Of a DNA stretch of 12,657 bases, positions 1 through 7,791 are shown in pieces. Under the pieces are notes generated by a model. That model was not told the DNA's origin and searched no databases. It saw only the letters and a program-made list of their open reading frames with translations. How positions within the stretch are numbered: position 1 is the first letter of the stretch; each line of letters opens with the position of its first letter. The stretch covers positions 1-12,657 of the forward strand of contig CANHJJ010000030.1 of NCBI GenBank assembly GCA_947460565.1. Direction: 5' to 3'. Source of the DNA: Bacteroidota bacterium. Lineage in GTDB: Bacteria > Bacteroidota > Bacteroidia > UKL13-3. A program made the translations under genes and the position numbers.

Positions 1-624
1 ATCAATATTAATACTATTTAGTAGTTCTTTTGTTTCGCTATTTTGTGTGAATATACGGTTGAATTTTTGAAGGATTGATTTTAAAAAAAAACCATAAGGT
101 TTGAAATATAATTGATTATTTCGGAAAGAGGATGACAAGAGATACAAGGGTATTTTCTTGTCATGTAATTCATTAATGTAGAAATACCACAAATCATATT
201 TTACCCAAAACGCCATTTTAGGTTTTATAAGGTGAATCAATTTTTTAGCATTTGATTTGCTGTCTAAGGGTAAATAAAAAATATAATCGGATGCTTTATC
301 GGTTTTTAATACATCATAACCTGAGGGTGAAAAAAAAGTACAGACTATTTTGTAGTTAGGATGTTTTATTTTGAGGGCTTCCATTACAGGTCTTGCCTGC
401 TCATATTCACCTAATGAAGCTACATGGAACCAGATGTTATTTTCAATATCCTTATCTAATTTTTGCTCTATATTCTGCCAAATGTTTTTTCTTCCCTCTA
501 ACATTTTCTTTGCTCGGTAGTAAAATGGTGAGGCAAGGAATAAGGTTAATCTATAAGCATGAAGGCTAATAGAATAAACAAGAAGGCCAAAGTAAAAAAA
601 AAAGTTATTTAAATTCGAACTCAT
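1..624 (-). CDS. waaA: 3-deoxy-D-manno-octulosonic acid (Kdo) transferase, N-terminal part
   Basis: Adds Kdo from CMP-Kdo to the lipid A precursor at the cytoplasmic face of the inner membrane, starting the LPS core. Only the first 208 residues are present; the frame is open to the left edge and the family is usually a little over 400 residues, so about half is missing. A hydrophobic N-terminal stretch (about residues 8-31) precedes an EGR element (43-45) and the HVASLGE motif, whose Glu73 matches the catalytic base of WaaA. Next come TFFSPSGY and VKYDLWYFY, both typical of the N-terminal Rossmann domain in Bacteroidota WaaA. I chose the ATG at 624-622: it is in frame and is the only ATG before the conserved region. 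It lies inside the 3' end of the upstream gene (20-nt overlap), suggesting translational coupling. A run of ten T (603-594) encodes Phe8-Phe10. Identification is from motif recall, but several family blocks agree. Confidence 0.9.
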   Translation of the reverse strand, partial: MSSNLNNFFFYFGLLVYSISLHAYRLTLFLASPFYYRAKKMLEGRKNIWQNIEQKLDKDIENNIWFHVASLGEYEQARPVMEALKIKHPNYKIVCTFFSPSGYDVLKTDKASDYIFYLPLDSKSNAKKLIHLIKPKMAFWVKYDLWYFYINELHDKKIPLYLLSSSFRNNQLYFKPYGFFLKSILQKFNRIFTQNSETKELLNSINID

Positions 625-1381
625 TTTCGTCTTTTGTATTTAGGTAAATCGGTATTAACCAGCCAAAACGCATCGAAATGATTTGATCGAATCTATTTGC
701 ATCATCCTTTTTCATTTCATCAAAATTGTAGCCTCTAACACTTTGTGTGTATGCGTTGGTTAGGTCAACACCTGCATAAAAATTCAAAAGTCTGTTTTGT
801 GAATGAAACATATATCCGGTAAAAAGATTATATGCCAATCCAGCGCTTAACCTATCGTATCCTTTTTGATAATCGGGTCCAATTTGAGCTATATTGTCTT
901 GAGGAATATTGAAATTTATCCAATGAAACATATATCCAACTCCTGCCATAGCAAGTATGCCACTATTTTTATTGTATCTCGAAATGGGGAATAACCTTCC
1001 AAACCTGCCATAAAAACCATAGCCGCGCATTCCAATAGAATATTTCCCTGGGTTTCCACTCATGTCGTTGATTATGCCGCTGCTATTGCTAACGTTGTTT
1101 AAAATGTTAATCTCTTTTATTTCACTTCCAAACATATAATTAGCCTCAACAGAGATAAACCATTGACTGCGCGACTTAAGAGATGCCCCAATATAAATGG
1201 AATTAAAATTACCAAAGCGATTAAGAAGATCTGCTGATGGAAATTGATAATTATAGCCAATGTTAATGTCAGCAATTTTATTGCTTAAAGTATATTTCCT
1301 AAGTTTTTTAGTTTCTTGAGAGCTTGCATGAAAGCTAATAATAAAAAAAAAGGTCAATAAATATATGGATTTGAAATTCAT
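605..1381 (-). CDS. Small outer-membrane beta-barrel protein, function unknown
   Basis: Predicted secreted protein of 258 residues. The N-terminus is a signal peptide (a Lys, then the hydrophobic core LLTFFFIISF, with a cleavage region around residues 19-22 ending SSQ). The rest has alternating polar/aromatic strands separated by Gly- and Asn-rich turns (for example SIGMRGYGFYGRFGRLF, GILAMAGVGYMFHW, LSAGLAYNLFTGYMF, MRFGWLIPIYLN), which is the pattern of an 8-10 strand outer-membrane barrel. There is no lipobox Cys and no T9SS tail. I do not recognise a named family beyond generic Bacteroidota OMP-barrel proteins. It is transcribed with waaA directly downstream, with the two reading frames overlapping by 20 nt. 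That suggests a link with LPS or outer-membrane assembly, but this rests on position alone. The signal-peptide region contains a nine-base T run on the coding strand (1351-1343). Confidence 0.75.
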   Translation of the reverse strand: MNFKSIYLLTFFFIISFHASSQETKKLRKYTLSNKIADINIGYNYQFPSADLLNRFGNFNSIYIGASLKSRSQWFISVEANYMFGSEIKEINILNNVSNSSGIINDMSGNPGKYSIGMRGYGFYGRFGRLFPISRYNKNSGILAMAGVGYMFHWINFNIPQDNIAQIGPDYQKGYDRLSAGLAYNLFTGYMFHSQNRLLNFYAGVDLTNAYTQSVRGYNFDEMKKDDANRFDQIISMRFGWLIPIYLNTKDENEFEFK

Positions 1382-1597
1382 TTATGCAATAATAAAGTTA
1401 TTTTATTGAAAATATATTTATCTATAACTAATCTAAGTATTTCTTAATAAAATAGTTCTTCGAATGGTCTTTTTTTGATATGTGTTATTTTAATTGTTGA
1501 ATTGTATTATTAAATAGAATATTAACACTGATAATTGGCATTAATTACAGCATCACATTGTTTAAAATCTATATTCGCATCTAAAATTTTAACTATT

Positions 1598-2920
1598 ATG
1601 AAAATTGCTGTAGTAGGTACGGGCTACGTTGGCTTAGTTACCGGAACATGTTTTGCAGAAGTTGGCATTGATGTTGTCTGTATTGATGTAAATACCCAAA
1701 AAATCGAAAACTTAAACAAGGGAATTCTTCCAATCTACGAGCCAGGTCTAGAAGAAATGGTTAGTCGTAATGTTGAAAAGGGCAGATTAAAGTTTAGTAC
1801 AAGTTTAAAAGATAGTATATCACAGTGTGATGTGGCTTTTATAGCTGTTGGTACCCCTCCGGGTGAAGATGGAAGTGCTGATTTGAAATATGTAATTGGT
1901 GTTGCAAAAGAAATTGGTGCAAATATTAATGATTATATTGTAGTAGTAACTAAGAGCACTGTGCCTGTTGGGACCGCTCAAAAAGTTAAAAATGCCATTA
2001 ATGACGAGTTGGGAAAACGCAACGCAAATATTGAGTTTGATGTGGCTTCAAATCCTGAGTTCTTAAAAGAAGGCGCAGCTATTGATGATTTCTTGAAACC
2101 AGATAGAATTGTAATTGGTGTTGAGAGCAAGCATGCAGAGGAAATCATGCGCAAGTTATATAAACCATTTTTATTGAATGGCCATCCAATAATTTTCATG
2201 GATGTACCTAGTGCTGAAATGACCAAATATGCTGCCAATAGCATGCTTGCAACAAAAATCAGCTTTATGAATGATATTGCTAACCTTTGCGAAATTATGG
2301 GTGCAGATGTGAATATGGTGCGTAAAGGAATTGGTAGTGATGCCCGAATTGGTAATAAATTTATTTATCCTGGTATCGGATACGGTGGAAGTTGCTTCCC
2401 TAAAGATGTTAAAGCTTTAATAAAAACAGCTTCTGAAAACGGTTATAGAATGCAGATTTTAGAGTCGGTTGAGTCGGTTAACGAAGCACAAAAATCTGTT
2501 TTATACAACAAAATTATCAAGCATTTTGATGGTAACTTAAAAGGTAAAACTTTTGCATTATGGGGTCTTTCATTTAAACCAAAAACAGATGATATGCGTG
2601 AAGCACCTTCACTAGTTATTATCGAGAAATTGTTAGCAGCTGGTGCCAATGTAAAAGCATACGACCCGGTAGCTATGAAAGAAGCTAAACACATGTTGGG
2701 CGAGCAAATTGAATATTGCAAAGATGGAGAAGAGTGTTTAATAGATGCAGATGCCTTGTTGATTATAACTGAGTGGCCTGAGTTTCGATCTCCTAACTTT
2801 AAAGTAATGCATAAACTCTTAAAAGGAAATGTGATTTTTGATGGTAGAAACATATATGATGTAGCTGAAATGAAAGAATTAGGCTTCGACTATTACTGTA
2901 TCGGTATCAAAACAAATTAA
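1598..2920 (+). CDS. ugd: UDP-glucose 6-dehydrogenase
   Basis: Oxidises UDP-glucose to UDP-glucuronate with two NAD+ in the cytoplasm, feeding surface polysaccharide synthesis. The product has 440 residues, the normal size. Visible motifs are the N-terminal NAD-binding loop GTGYVG (7-12), VGTPPGEDGSADL, the STVPVGT segment, NPEFLKEG and the active-site GGSCFPKD, whose nucleophilic Cys is residue 266. The C-terminal domain has FKPKTDDMREAPS. All key residues of the family are present. The frame is open upstream to 1535, but the ATG at 1598 is preferred because the NAD-binding strand MKIAVVG must begin there and the 21 extra residues have no family counterpart. The uxs gene follows after 23 nt, so the two are almost certainly one operon and carry out consecutive reactions. 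Confidence 0.96.
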   Translation: MKIAVVGTGYVGLVTGTCFAEVGIDVVCIDVNTQKIENLNKGILPIYEPGLEEMVSRNVEKGRLKFSTSLKDSISQCDVAFIAVGTPPGEDGSADLKYVIGVAKEIGANINDYIVVVTKSTVPVGTAQKVKNAINDELGKRNANIEFDVASNPEFLKEGAAIDDFLKPDRIVIGVESKHAEEIMRKLYKPFLLNGHPIIFMDVPSAEMTKYAANSMLATKISFMNDIANLCEIMGADVNMVRKGIGSDARIGNKFIYPGIGYGGSCFPKDVKALIKTASENGYRMQILESVESVNEAQKSVLYNKIIKHFDGNLKGKTFALWGLSFKPKTDDMREAPSLVIIEKLLAAGANVKAYDPVAMKEAKHMLGEQIEYCKDGEECLIDADALLIITEWPEFRSPNFKVMHKLLKGNVIFDGRNIYDVAEMKELGFDYYCIGIKTN

Positions 2921-2943
2921 TCAAGTTTTAGTTAACAACACAT

Positions 2944-3927
2944 ATGATTAAGAAACGTATTTTAATAACGGGAGCAGCAGGCTTTTTAGGTTCACATCTT
3001 TGCGATAGGTTCATTGCAGAAGGCTATGAAGTAATAGGTATGGATAACCTTATCACTGGCGATTTGAAGAACATAGAGCACCTTTTTAAATTGAAGGAGT
3101 TTGAATTCTATCATCACGATGTAAGTAAGTTTATACATGTCCCCGGTAAATTAGATTATATCCTGCATTTTGCCTCACCAGCGAGTCCAATTGATTATTT
3201 GAAAATACCTATACAAACATTAAAAGTGGGCTCATTAGGAACTCATAATTGTTTAGGACTTGCTCTTGAGAAAAAAGCTAGAATTTTAGTGGCTTCCACC
3301 TCTGAAATTTATGGAGACCCAACCGTTCACCCGCAAACTGAGGAGTATTGGGGGAATGTGAATACGGTTGGTCCTCGAGGTGTTTATGATGAAGCAAAAC
3401 GCTTCCAGGAGTCAATCACTATGGCTTACCATACTTTCCATGGTCTTGAGACCCGTATTATCAGGATTTTTAATACATATGGACCAAGAATGCGTCTGAA
3501 TGATGGTAGAGTTTTACCAGCTTTTATTGGTCAAGCATTGCGTGGTGAGGATTTAACTATGTTTGGTGATGGATCCCAAACACGTTCATTCTGTTATGTA
3601 AGTGATTTGGTAGATGGTATCTATCGTTTGTTAATGAGTGATTACGCTTTTCCTGTGAATATTGGTAATCCTAATGAAATCACAATTAAAGAATTTGGTG
3701 AAGAGATTTTGAAATTAACGGGTGCAAACCAAAAATTAATTTCATTGCCATTGCCTGTAGATGACCCTAAACAACGCAGACCAGATATTACCAAAGCAAA
3801 AGAGATTTTGGGTTGGGAACCTAAAGTGTCAAGAGCAGAGGGATTAAAAATCACTTTTGATTATTTTAAATCTTTGCCACAAGAGGAGTTGTTTAAAAAA
3901 GAGCATCGCTCTTTTGACAAAAAATAA
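2944..3927 (+). CDS. uxs: UDP-glucuronate decarboxylase (UDP-xylose synthase), extended SDR
   Basis: Converts UDP-glucuronate to UDP-xylose through a 4-keto intermediate, using tightly bound NAD+. The protein has 327 residues, typical for a soluble bacterial UXS. It carries the SDR loop GAAGFLG (10-16), the HFASPASPIDY block, ASTSEIYGDP(T)VHPQ, and the catalytic YxxxK as YDEAK (Tyr148, Lys152), followed by RIFNTYGPRMRLNDGRVLPAF and the RSFCYVSDLVDG block. The SPASP and YWGNVN..GPR blocks distinguish UXS from dTDP-glucose dehydratases and UDP-glucose 4-epimerases. The segment before the catalytic Tyr reads NVNTVGPRGVYDEAKR, where most relatives have Pro instead of Thr. The partner upstream, ugd, makes its substrate. 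A strong terminator follows at 3949-3984, so the operon seems to hold only these two genes. Confidence 0.93.
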   Translation: MIKKRILITGAAGFLGSHLCDRFIAEGYEVIGMDNLITGDLKNIEHLFKLKEFEFYHHDVSKFIHVPGKLDYILHFASPASPIDYLKIPIQTLKVGSLGTHNCLGLALEKKARILVASTSEIYGDPTVHPQTEEYWGNVNTVGPRGVYDEAKRFQESITMAYHTFHGLETRIIRIFNTYGPRMRLNDGRVLPAFIGQALRGEDLTMFGDGSQTRSFCYVSDLVDGIYRLLMSDYAFPVNIGNPNEITIKEFGEEILKLTGANQKLISLPLPVDDPKQRRPDITKAKEILGWEPKVSRAEGLKITFDYFKSLPQEELFKKEHRSFDKK

Positions 3928-3948
3928 AAAAAGTTTTAATGAGTGATT

Positions 3949-3984
3949 AATGGTGCATGATTGAAAACATGCGCCATTTTTTTT
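3949..3984 (+). terminator. Rho-independent terminator of ugd-uxs
   Basis: The arms AATGGTGCATG (3949-3959) and CATGCGCCATT (3968-3978) form an 11-bp stem with one G-U pair and an 8-nt loop, running into eight T (3977-3984). It lies 21 nt after the uxs stop codon. Confidence 0.85.
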
Positions 3985-4003
3985 GCACTTTTTAAAAAAT
4001 AGC

Positions 4004-4033
4004 TTGCTTGTTAATAGTAATTATACATATTTG
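4004..4033 (+). promoter_or_regulatory. Possible Bacteroidota-type promoter for the START-like gene
   Basis: TTG at 4004-4006 is followed, 19 nt later, by CATATTTG at 4026-4033, one mismatch from the TAnnTTTG -7 element. It would give a leader of about 20 nt before the ATG at 4059. It lies just after the ugd-uxs terminator, where a new promoter is expected. The motif is short and the region AT-rich, so chance is possible. Confidence 0.4.
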
Positions 4034-4058
4034 CCAATAATAGTTAAACAAATATTGT

Positions 4059-4445
4059 ATGACAAGCACGAAGAAAATAAAGATTAGATTAGAGTATGGA
4101 GTTCGTACATCTCCTGCATTATTGTTTAATTATATAAGCAGCCCATCGGGATTGAGCAATTGGTTTTGTAATGACGTTGATGTTTATAATAATCAATTCA
4201 AGTTTAAATGGGATTCAGAAGAAAATATTGCAGAGTTGATAAAAAAAGTAAACAACAAAATGATTCGCTTTCGTTGGCTCGATAGTAAACCTGATGAATA
4301 CTTTGAGTTTGAAATTATAGTAGATGAATTAACTGATGATGTAGCATTGGTCATCACGGATTTTGTAATGCCTGAAGACGAAAAAAACATAAGTTCTTTA
4401 TGGGATTCGCAAGTACATGATTTAAAAGCTTCTATAGGAGCCTAG
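4059..4445 (+). CDS. START-like domain protein (SRPBCC/AHSA1-type fold)
   Basis: A 128-residue soluble protein with no signal peptide or membrane span. It resembles the short START-like proteins common in Bacteroidota: a first strand (IKIRLEYGVRTSP), a helical block ALLFNYISSPSGLSNWF, then strands FKFKWDS, MIRFRWLD, YFEFEIIVDEL and ALVITDF, and a C-terminal helix beginning SSLWDSQVHDLK. The SPSGLSNWF block matches the ligand-pocket helix seen in AHSA1/SRPBCC proteins. The fold binds hydrophobic ligands in other families, but the ligand and role here are unknown. It follows a terminator and has its own candidate promoter, so it is probably monocistronic. Family assignment is fairly secure; function is not. 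Confidence 0.82.
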   Translation: MTSTKKIKIRLEYGVRTSPALLFNYISSPSGLSNWFCNDVDVYNNQFKFKWDSEENIAELIKKVNNKMIRFRWLDSKPDEYFEFEIIVDELTDDVALVITDFVMPEDEKNISSLWDSQVHDLKASIGA

Positions 4446-4505
4446 ATTAGAATTACTGTCCTGAAACATCTCTTTTTATCGTTTATCACCTCTTTTTATT
4501 TTTTC

Positions 4506-4562
4506 TGCGACAAAAAAACAATCTGTAAGGTGTCGTATTTTTTTAATAATCACACCTTTTTT
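4506..4562 (+). terminator. Candidate terminator region with two alternative hairpins
   Basis: Hairpin A pairs TGCGACA (4506-4512) with TGTCGTA (4531-4537) and is followed by seven T. Hairpin B pairs AAGGTGT (4527-4533) with ACACCTT (4552-4558), followed by more T. The two share bases 4531-4533 and so exclude each other. Both stems are only 7 bp with loops near 18 nt, so this is a weaker terminator than the others here. It would serve the START-like gene, whose stop is 61 nt upstream. Confidence 0.4.
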
Positions 4563-4665
4563 GTCTTTAAATTGAAATAATCGGAAAATTAATTCTAATT
4601 ATCATTAGCTGTCTCAAATCTTTCTTCAACTTGATGTAGAAATATGAAATCTCAAGTACTATGCA

Positions 4666-4728
4666 ATGAAGATAATTAAAAATACTTTAGTCCATCGTAT
4701 AGTCCTATTGATGCTTGCATCTATTTAA
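4666..4728 (+). other. Tiny ORF resembling an isolated signal peptide
   Basis: Twenty codons starting MKIIKNTLVHRIVLLMLASI and then a stop. A Lys-rich start followed by a hydrophobic core looks like the beginning of a secreted or membrane protein, but no continuation is visible in any frame and no ribosome site stands out. It could be a remnant of a lost gene, a very small membrane peptide, or chance. Confidence 0.2.
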
Positions 4729-4891
4729 TGAATAGTTTAAATGATTTTGTATATCAGCTAAGGAATAGATGAAATATATAATATGAACTTTTTTATTGGC
4801 ATAAATCATTGTAAAGTATGCTAATTTACGCCTTACTTCTGATTGTATTCATCAATCATTAATTTGAATAAATTTTATTTGAAAAGGTACA

Positions 4892-7609
4892 TTACTTCCT
4901 TTTAAAAATGTATAAACTTTGTGCTGGTATCGCTAGTTTGAAATCTATTTTTTTATTAATTCCTTTAAGGTTAATTTCATTGATATCACCTAATAGTTCC
5001 CATTCCCCTTTTGGTAATAATTTAGAATCAATTTTTGCTGCTTTATCCCCCGAATTCATCATTATCAGGATTTGATTATTTATGACGTAGGCTAATAAAC
5101 ATTGTTTTATTGGTAGGATAAATTCAATATTGTCTTTAGGTATTATTTTAGAATCAAATTTGTAACAAGGAATTTCAAATAATATTTGCTTTCTAAGGTC
5201 CATCAGACCTTTCCAATAGTTTAACATACCATTGAAATCGCTATTAGTATAGGGAACCAAACAGTTTTTGTTTTTGACTGCAGTTGATTTACCTATATTC
5301 TCCCAAATAAATTGGTTTGCATTTCTAACATTGTATGTATCTCGCTTACCATGAAAATATAATTTACCGCTAGGTATTTCCTTTTCTATTTCACGCAAAG
5401 GCGCTAAGCCCTTGCTTCGCATAATTTCGCTTCCTCCATGAAGAACAATTGGGCCAGGGGTAGTAAACAATAAAGTGGCAGCTAATTTGTATCTATTTTC
5501 ATCAACTCCAAATCGGCCATCAAAATTAAATTTTCCGAATTGATCAGCCAAGGCGAAATTATCGTGTATGTCAAGGTAATTGATACCACTATTTATGTTT
5601 TTTTGAGTAGGAAAGGTGCAAGACAGCGCTTTAATTACATCGTTTCTCAAGGTCCAATCTCCGCCAGCCCAACCCCTGTGTTTTTTCTTATCTGTTAATT
5701 CAAATACAGGTCCTTTGTATGTGTTGCGAGTGTCATCATTAAAATAGCAGATTGGGGCATCTTGTTTATACCAGTGCCATTCAGGATTTTTATTGTATTC
5801 AGGGTCGTTACTGTCTATCCAAGGTTCACCATAAATAATAATATCTTTAGGTAATTCTTGTTTCAACTTAAGCAAGGTTTGTTTGTCGGTTTGACCTGCT
5901 AAATCTATCCTAAATCCATCTATACCAAATTCATTTATGAAATTTTTGCATTGGTCAATAATCCATTTTTGGGTCATATAACGATTTTCGCTTTTTGTTT
6001 CATTGCCATATGCTCCTATATGTTCAAGATTTTTGGTTCTATAATAATATTGTTTATCGATGGCATTGAAGTGAAACAAGTAATTTCTACCATCCATATT
6101 TTCAGCCGTATGGTTGAATACAAAATCAACAATAACTGCAATTCCTTTATCATGATAAGCTTGCACCAAGTCTCTAAACTGTGTTCTCTCATCACCAGGT
6201 TGTGTACCTTTTTGTCTATATCTTGTTTCGATTGCAAAGCTGTGGCTAGTTCTATAACCCCAATCATAGTTTTCCTCAGCCACTCCTTGTTCTTTCATAT
6301 ACTTATCATTGGCAAATGCTTTTCTCCATTCGTCTTTTGGCCAATGAAGCATTTCTTGAATAGGCATAATATGAACGGTGTTTATTCCCAATTCGCATAA
6401 ATAATCAAAGCCGACTTTTTTACCCAAAGTGTTTTTTAAACCTTTTTGAAACATACCAGGAATAGTACCTTTTAAATCATTACTCAATGGCAATAAGTCT
6501 GTGAAATCTTGCACATGAACTTCATACGCTATCACATTTTCCATTTTAGGTCTACCATTTTTCAAAGGACTTGCAGGGGTTGTTTTATGAGACACCATGC
6601 ATTTACCAAAACTATCATCACTCACACGTGTATATGGATCGCTTATGTGAATTGGGTTTGTTTCATAAAATGAATTTCCTGGGTCAGATGAACCATGCAC
6701 AGTATAGTCGTACCATGTGCCATGCAAATCACCATCAACACTGGTTTCCCAAACACCCATATCATCCATTTTCAATTCGATGGTATCATAAGATAATGCA
6801 TCATCCTTGCCTTTATATAAATATAGTTTAATAGCACTAGCCCTTGGGGCAAAAATTCTGAAAATAGTTTGTTTTCCATCTGATGATAAGTTGGCTCCTA
6901 ATTCTTTGTCTGATTTTAAATTTTTAAACCAACCATCGTAGGTAACCAATGTTTTTTGTTTCATGCTTGGCATTTCAATATAATAGACCCTTCGTTTATC
7001 AATTAAGTTTTTGGGTTTTGCCAAAATGATAACTGTTGAATTTGGTTGGTTTTCTGATTTACTTGTGGCATCTATATCAAACTTAAGTTCTGAAATGGGT
7101 ATAAGATTTCCTTCAGCGTCACTTAACATAAAATCATTGGTAGTTGCTGTGAAATTTCCCTCTTTCTTAATACCCTTGAGTGTAATTTCAATTTGATCAT
7201 CAGATACGAGCGTTGCTGATAATGTAGGAGGCTCAATACCTTTCATAAAAATTAAATTGCCGCCATCAGTATTACTTGCATTGGCTGGTGGTTCTAGCCA
7301 TTTACCATCATTAATTCTAAATTTGAAGGAAGTATTGGTTTTTATCATTTCGAAATTTGGATTGTATACTTTTTTTATCCAAGTACCATTTTTTTCTCTC
7401 TTTAATTGCCATTTCTTATCACTCATATCTTGACTCCAATTGCAGAAGGAGCCAGTAACAACGACATTTTTAACAGCATTTTCTTTATAAGTAACTTCGT
7501 CAAAAATAAAGCTGAGTGTATCGTTTTGGTAGCTGTATCCATTGGCATTTTGAGCCTTTACATAGGAAGTAATTAAAGCAATGATTAGAACGAATAGTAA
7601 TTTCTTCAT
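4892..7609 (-). CDS. pulA: Secreted pullulanase-type glycoside hydrolase, family GH13
   Basis: Probably hydrolyses alpha-1,6 branches in glycogen- or starch-like glucans in the periplasm or at the surface. The product has 905 residues. A signal peptide (MKKLLFVLIIALITSYVKA, cut before Gln20) is followed by an Ig-like/CBM48-like module (about 20-115, with GSFCNWSQD), a second beta module (about 120-215), another CBM48-like module (about 225-320), the catalytic barrel (about 350-790) and a C-terminal beta domain. The GH13 regions are intact: DFVFNHTA (Asp495), GFRIDLAG (nucleophile Asp569), YGEPW (acid/base Glu595) and YLDIHDN (Asp683). The type I pullulanase signature YNWGYDP is changed to YDWGYRT near residue 446, so substrate range may differ. 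The ATG at 7609 is preferred over one 13 codons upstream because it begins the signal peptide. There are no SusC/SusD genes beside it, so it is not in a visible polysaccharide utilisation locus. Confidence 0.88.
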   Translation of the reverse strand: MKKLLFVLIIALITSYVKAQNANGYSYQNDTLSFIFDEVTYKENAVKNVVVTGSFCNWSQDMSDKKWQLKREKNGTWIKKVYNPNFEMIKTNTSFKFRINDGKWLEPPANASNTDGGNLIFMKGIEPPTLSATLVSDDQIEITLKGIKKEGNFTATTNDFMLSDAEGNLIPISELKFDIDATSKSENQPNSTVIILAKPKNLIDKRRVYYIEMPSMKQKTLVTYDGWFKNLKSDKELGANLSSDGKQTIFRIFAPRASAIKLYLYKGKDDALSYDTIELKMDDMGVWETSVDGDLHGTWYDYTVHGSSDPGNSFYETNPIHISDPYTRVSDDSFGKCMVSHKTTPASPLKNGRPKMENVIAYEVHVQDFTDLLPLSNDLKGTIPGMFQKGLKNTLGKKVGFDYLCELGINTVHIMPIQEMLHWPKDEWRKAFANDKYMKEQGVAEENYDWGYRTSHSFAIETRYRQKGTQPGDERTQFRDLVQAYHDKGIAVIVDFVFNHTAENMDGRNYLFHFNAIDKQYYYRTKNLEHIGAYGNETKSENRYMTQKWIIDQCKNFINEFGIDGFRIDLAGQTDKQTLLKLKQELPKDIIIYGEPWIDSNDPEYNKNPEWHWYKQDAPICYFNDDTRNTYKGPVFELTDKKKHRGWAGGDWTLRNDVIKALSCTFPTQKNINSGINYLDIHDNFALADQFGKFNFDGRFGVDENRYKLAATLLFTTPGPIVLHGGSEIMRSKGLAPLREIEKEIPSGKLYFHGKRDTYNVRNANQFIWENIGKSTAVKNKNCLVPYTNSDFNGMLNYWKGLMDLRKQILFEIPCYKFDSKIIPKDNIEFILPIKQCLLAYVINNQILIMMNSGDKAAKIDSKLLPKGEWELLGDINEINLKGINKKIDFKLAIPAQSLYIFKRK

Positions 7610-7791
7610 GTGAGCGAAAATGCGAAAAACTTTGACTCTTAACAACACTTATTAGGCATAATGTTTGAAATATACATGGTGCCTCAATTTTTCATAAAAG
7701 AAGTTAATTCATATAAACCCTTGTGTTTATTGAGTTATCTTAAGCCTCAAAAAAAGTAAAAGTCAAATAGTAAAGAATCAAAATAGGAAAA

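Larger units (their letters stand above)
4446..4891. other. 446-bp intergenic stretch between convergent genes
   Basis: No credible gene of normal size is present on either strand. It holds T-rich candidate terminator hairpins at 4506-4558, a 9-base direct repeat TCTTTTTAT at 4471-4479 and 4491-4499 (20-bp period), and a 20-codon hydrophobic ORF at 4666-4728. A short inverted repeat TGATTG/CAATCA lies near 4838-4856. It is unusually long for a gap between two converging genes in this window; it may be decayed coding sequence or hold a small RNA, but nothing proves either. Confidence 0.6.

Noticed and set aside
1535..1597. N-terminal extension of ugd by 21 codons
   Set aside because: The NAD-binding strand begins at the ATG at 1598; the extension has no family counterpart and its first codon is not ATG.
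1978..2853. Two minus-strand open frames opposite ugd
   Set aside because: They are antisense to a fully conserved enzyme and their translations show no domain.
5951..6831. Plus-strand open frames opposite the pullulanase
   Set aside because: They lie over the conserved catalytic regions of the real gene and have no coding character.
4892..7609. Polysaccharide utilisation locus
   Set aside because: No SusC/SusD pair, transporter, regulator or second carbohydrate enzyme lies next to the pullulanase.
7610..7648. Upstream ATG extending the pullulanase by 13 residues
   Set aside because: It would bury a clear signal peptide behind a basic extension.
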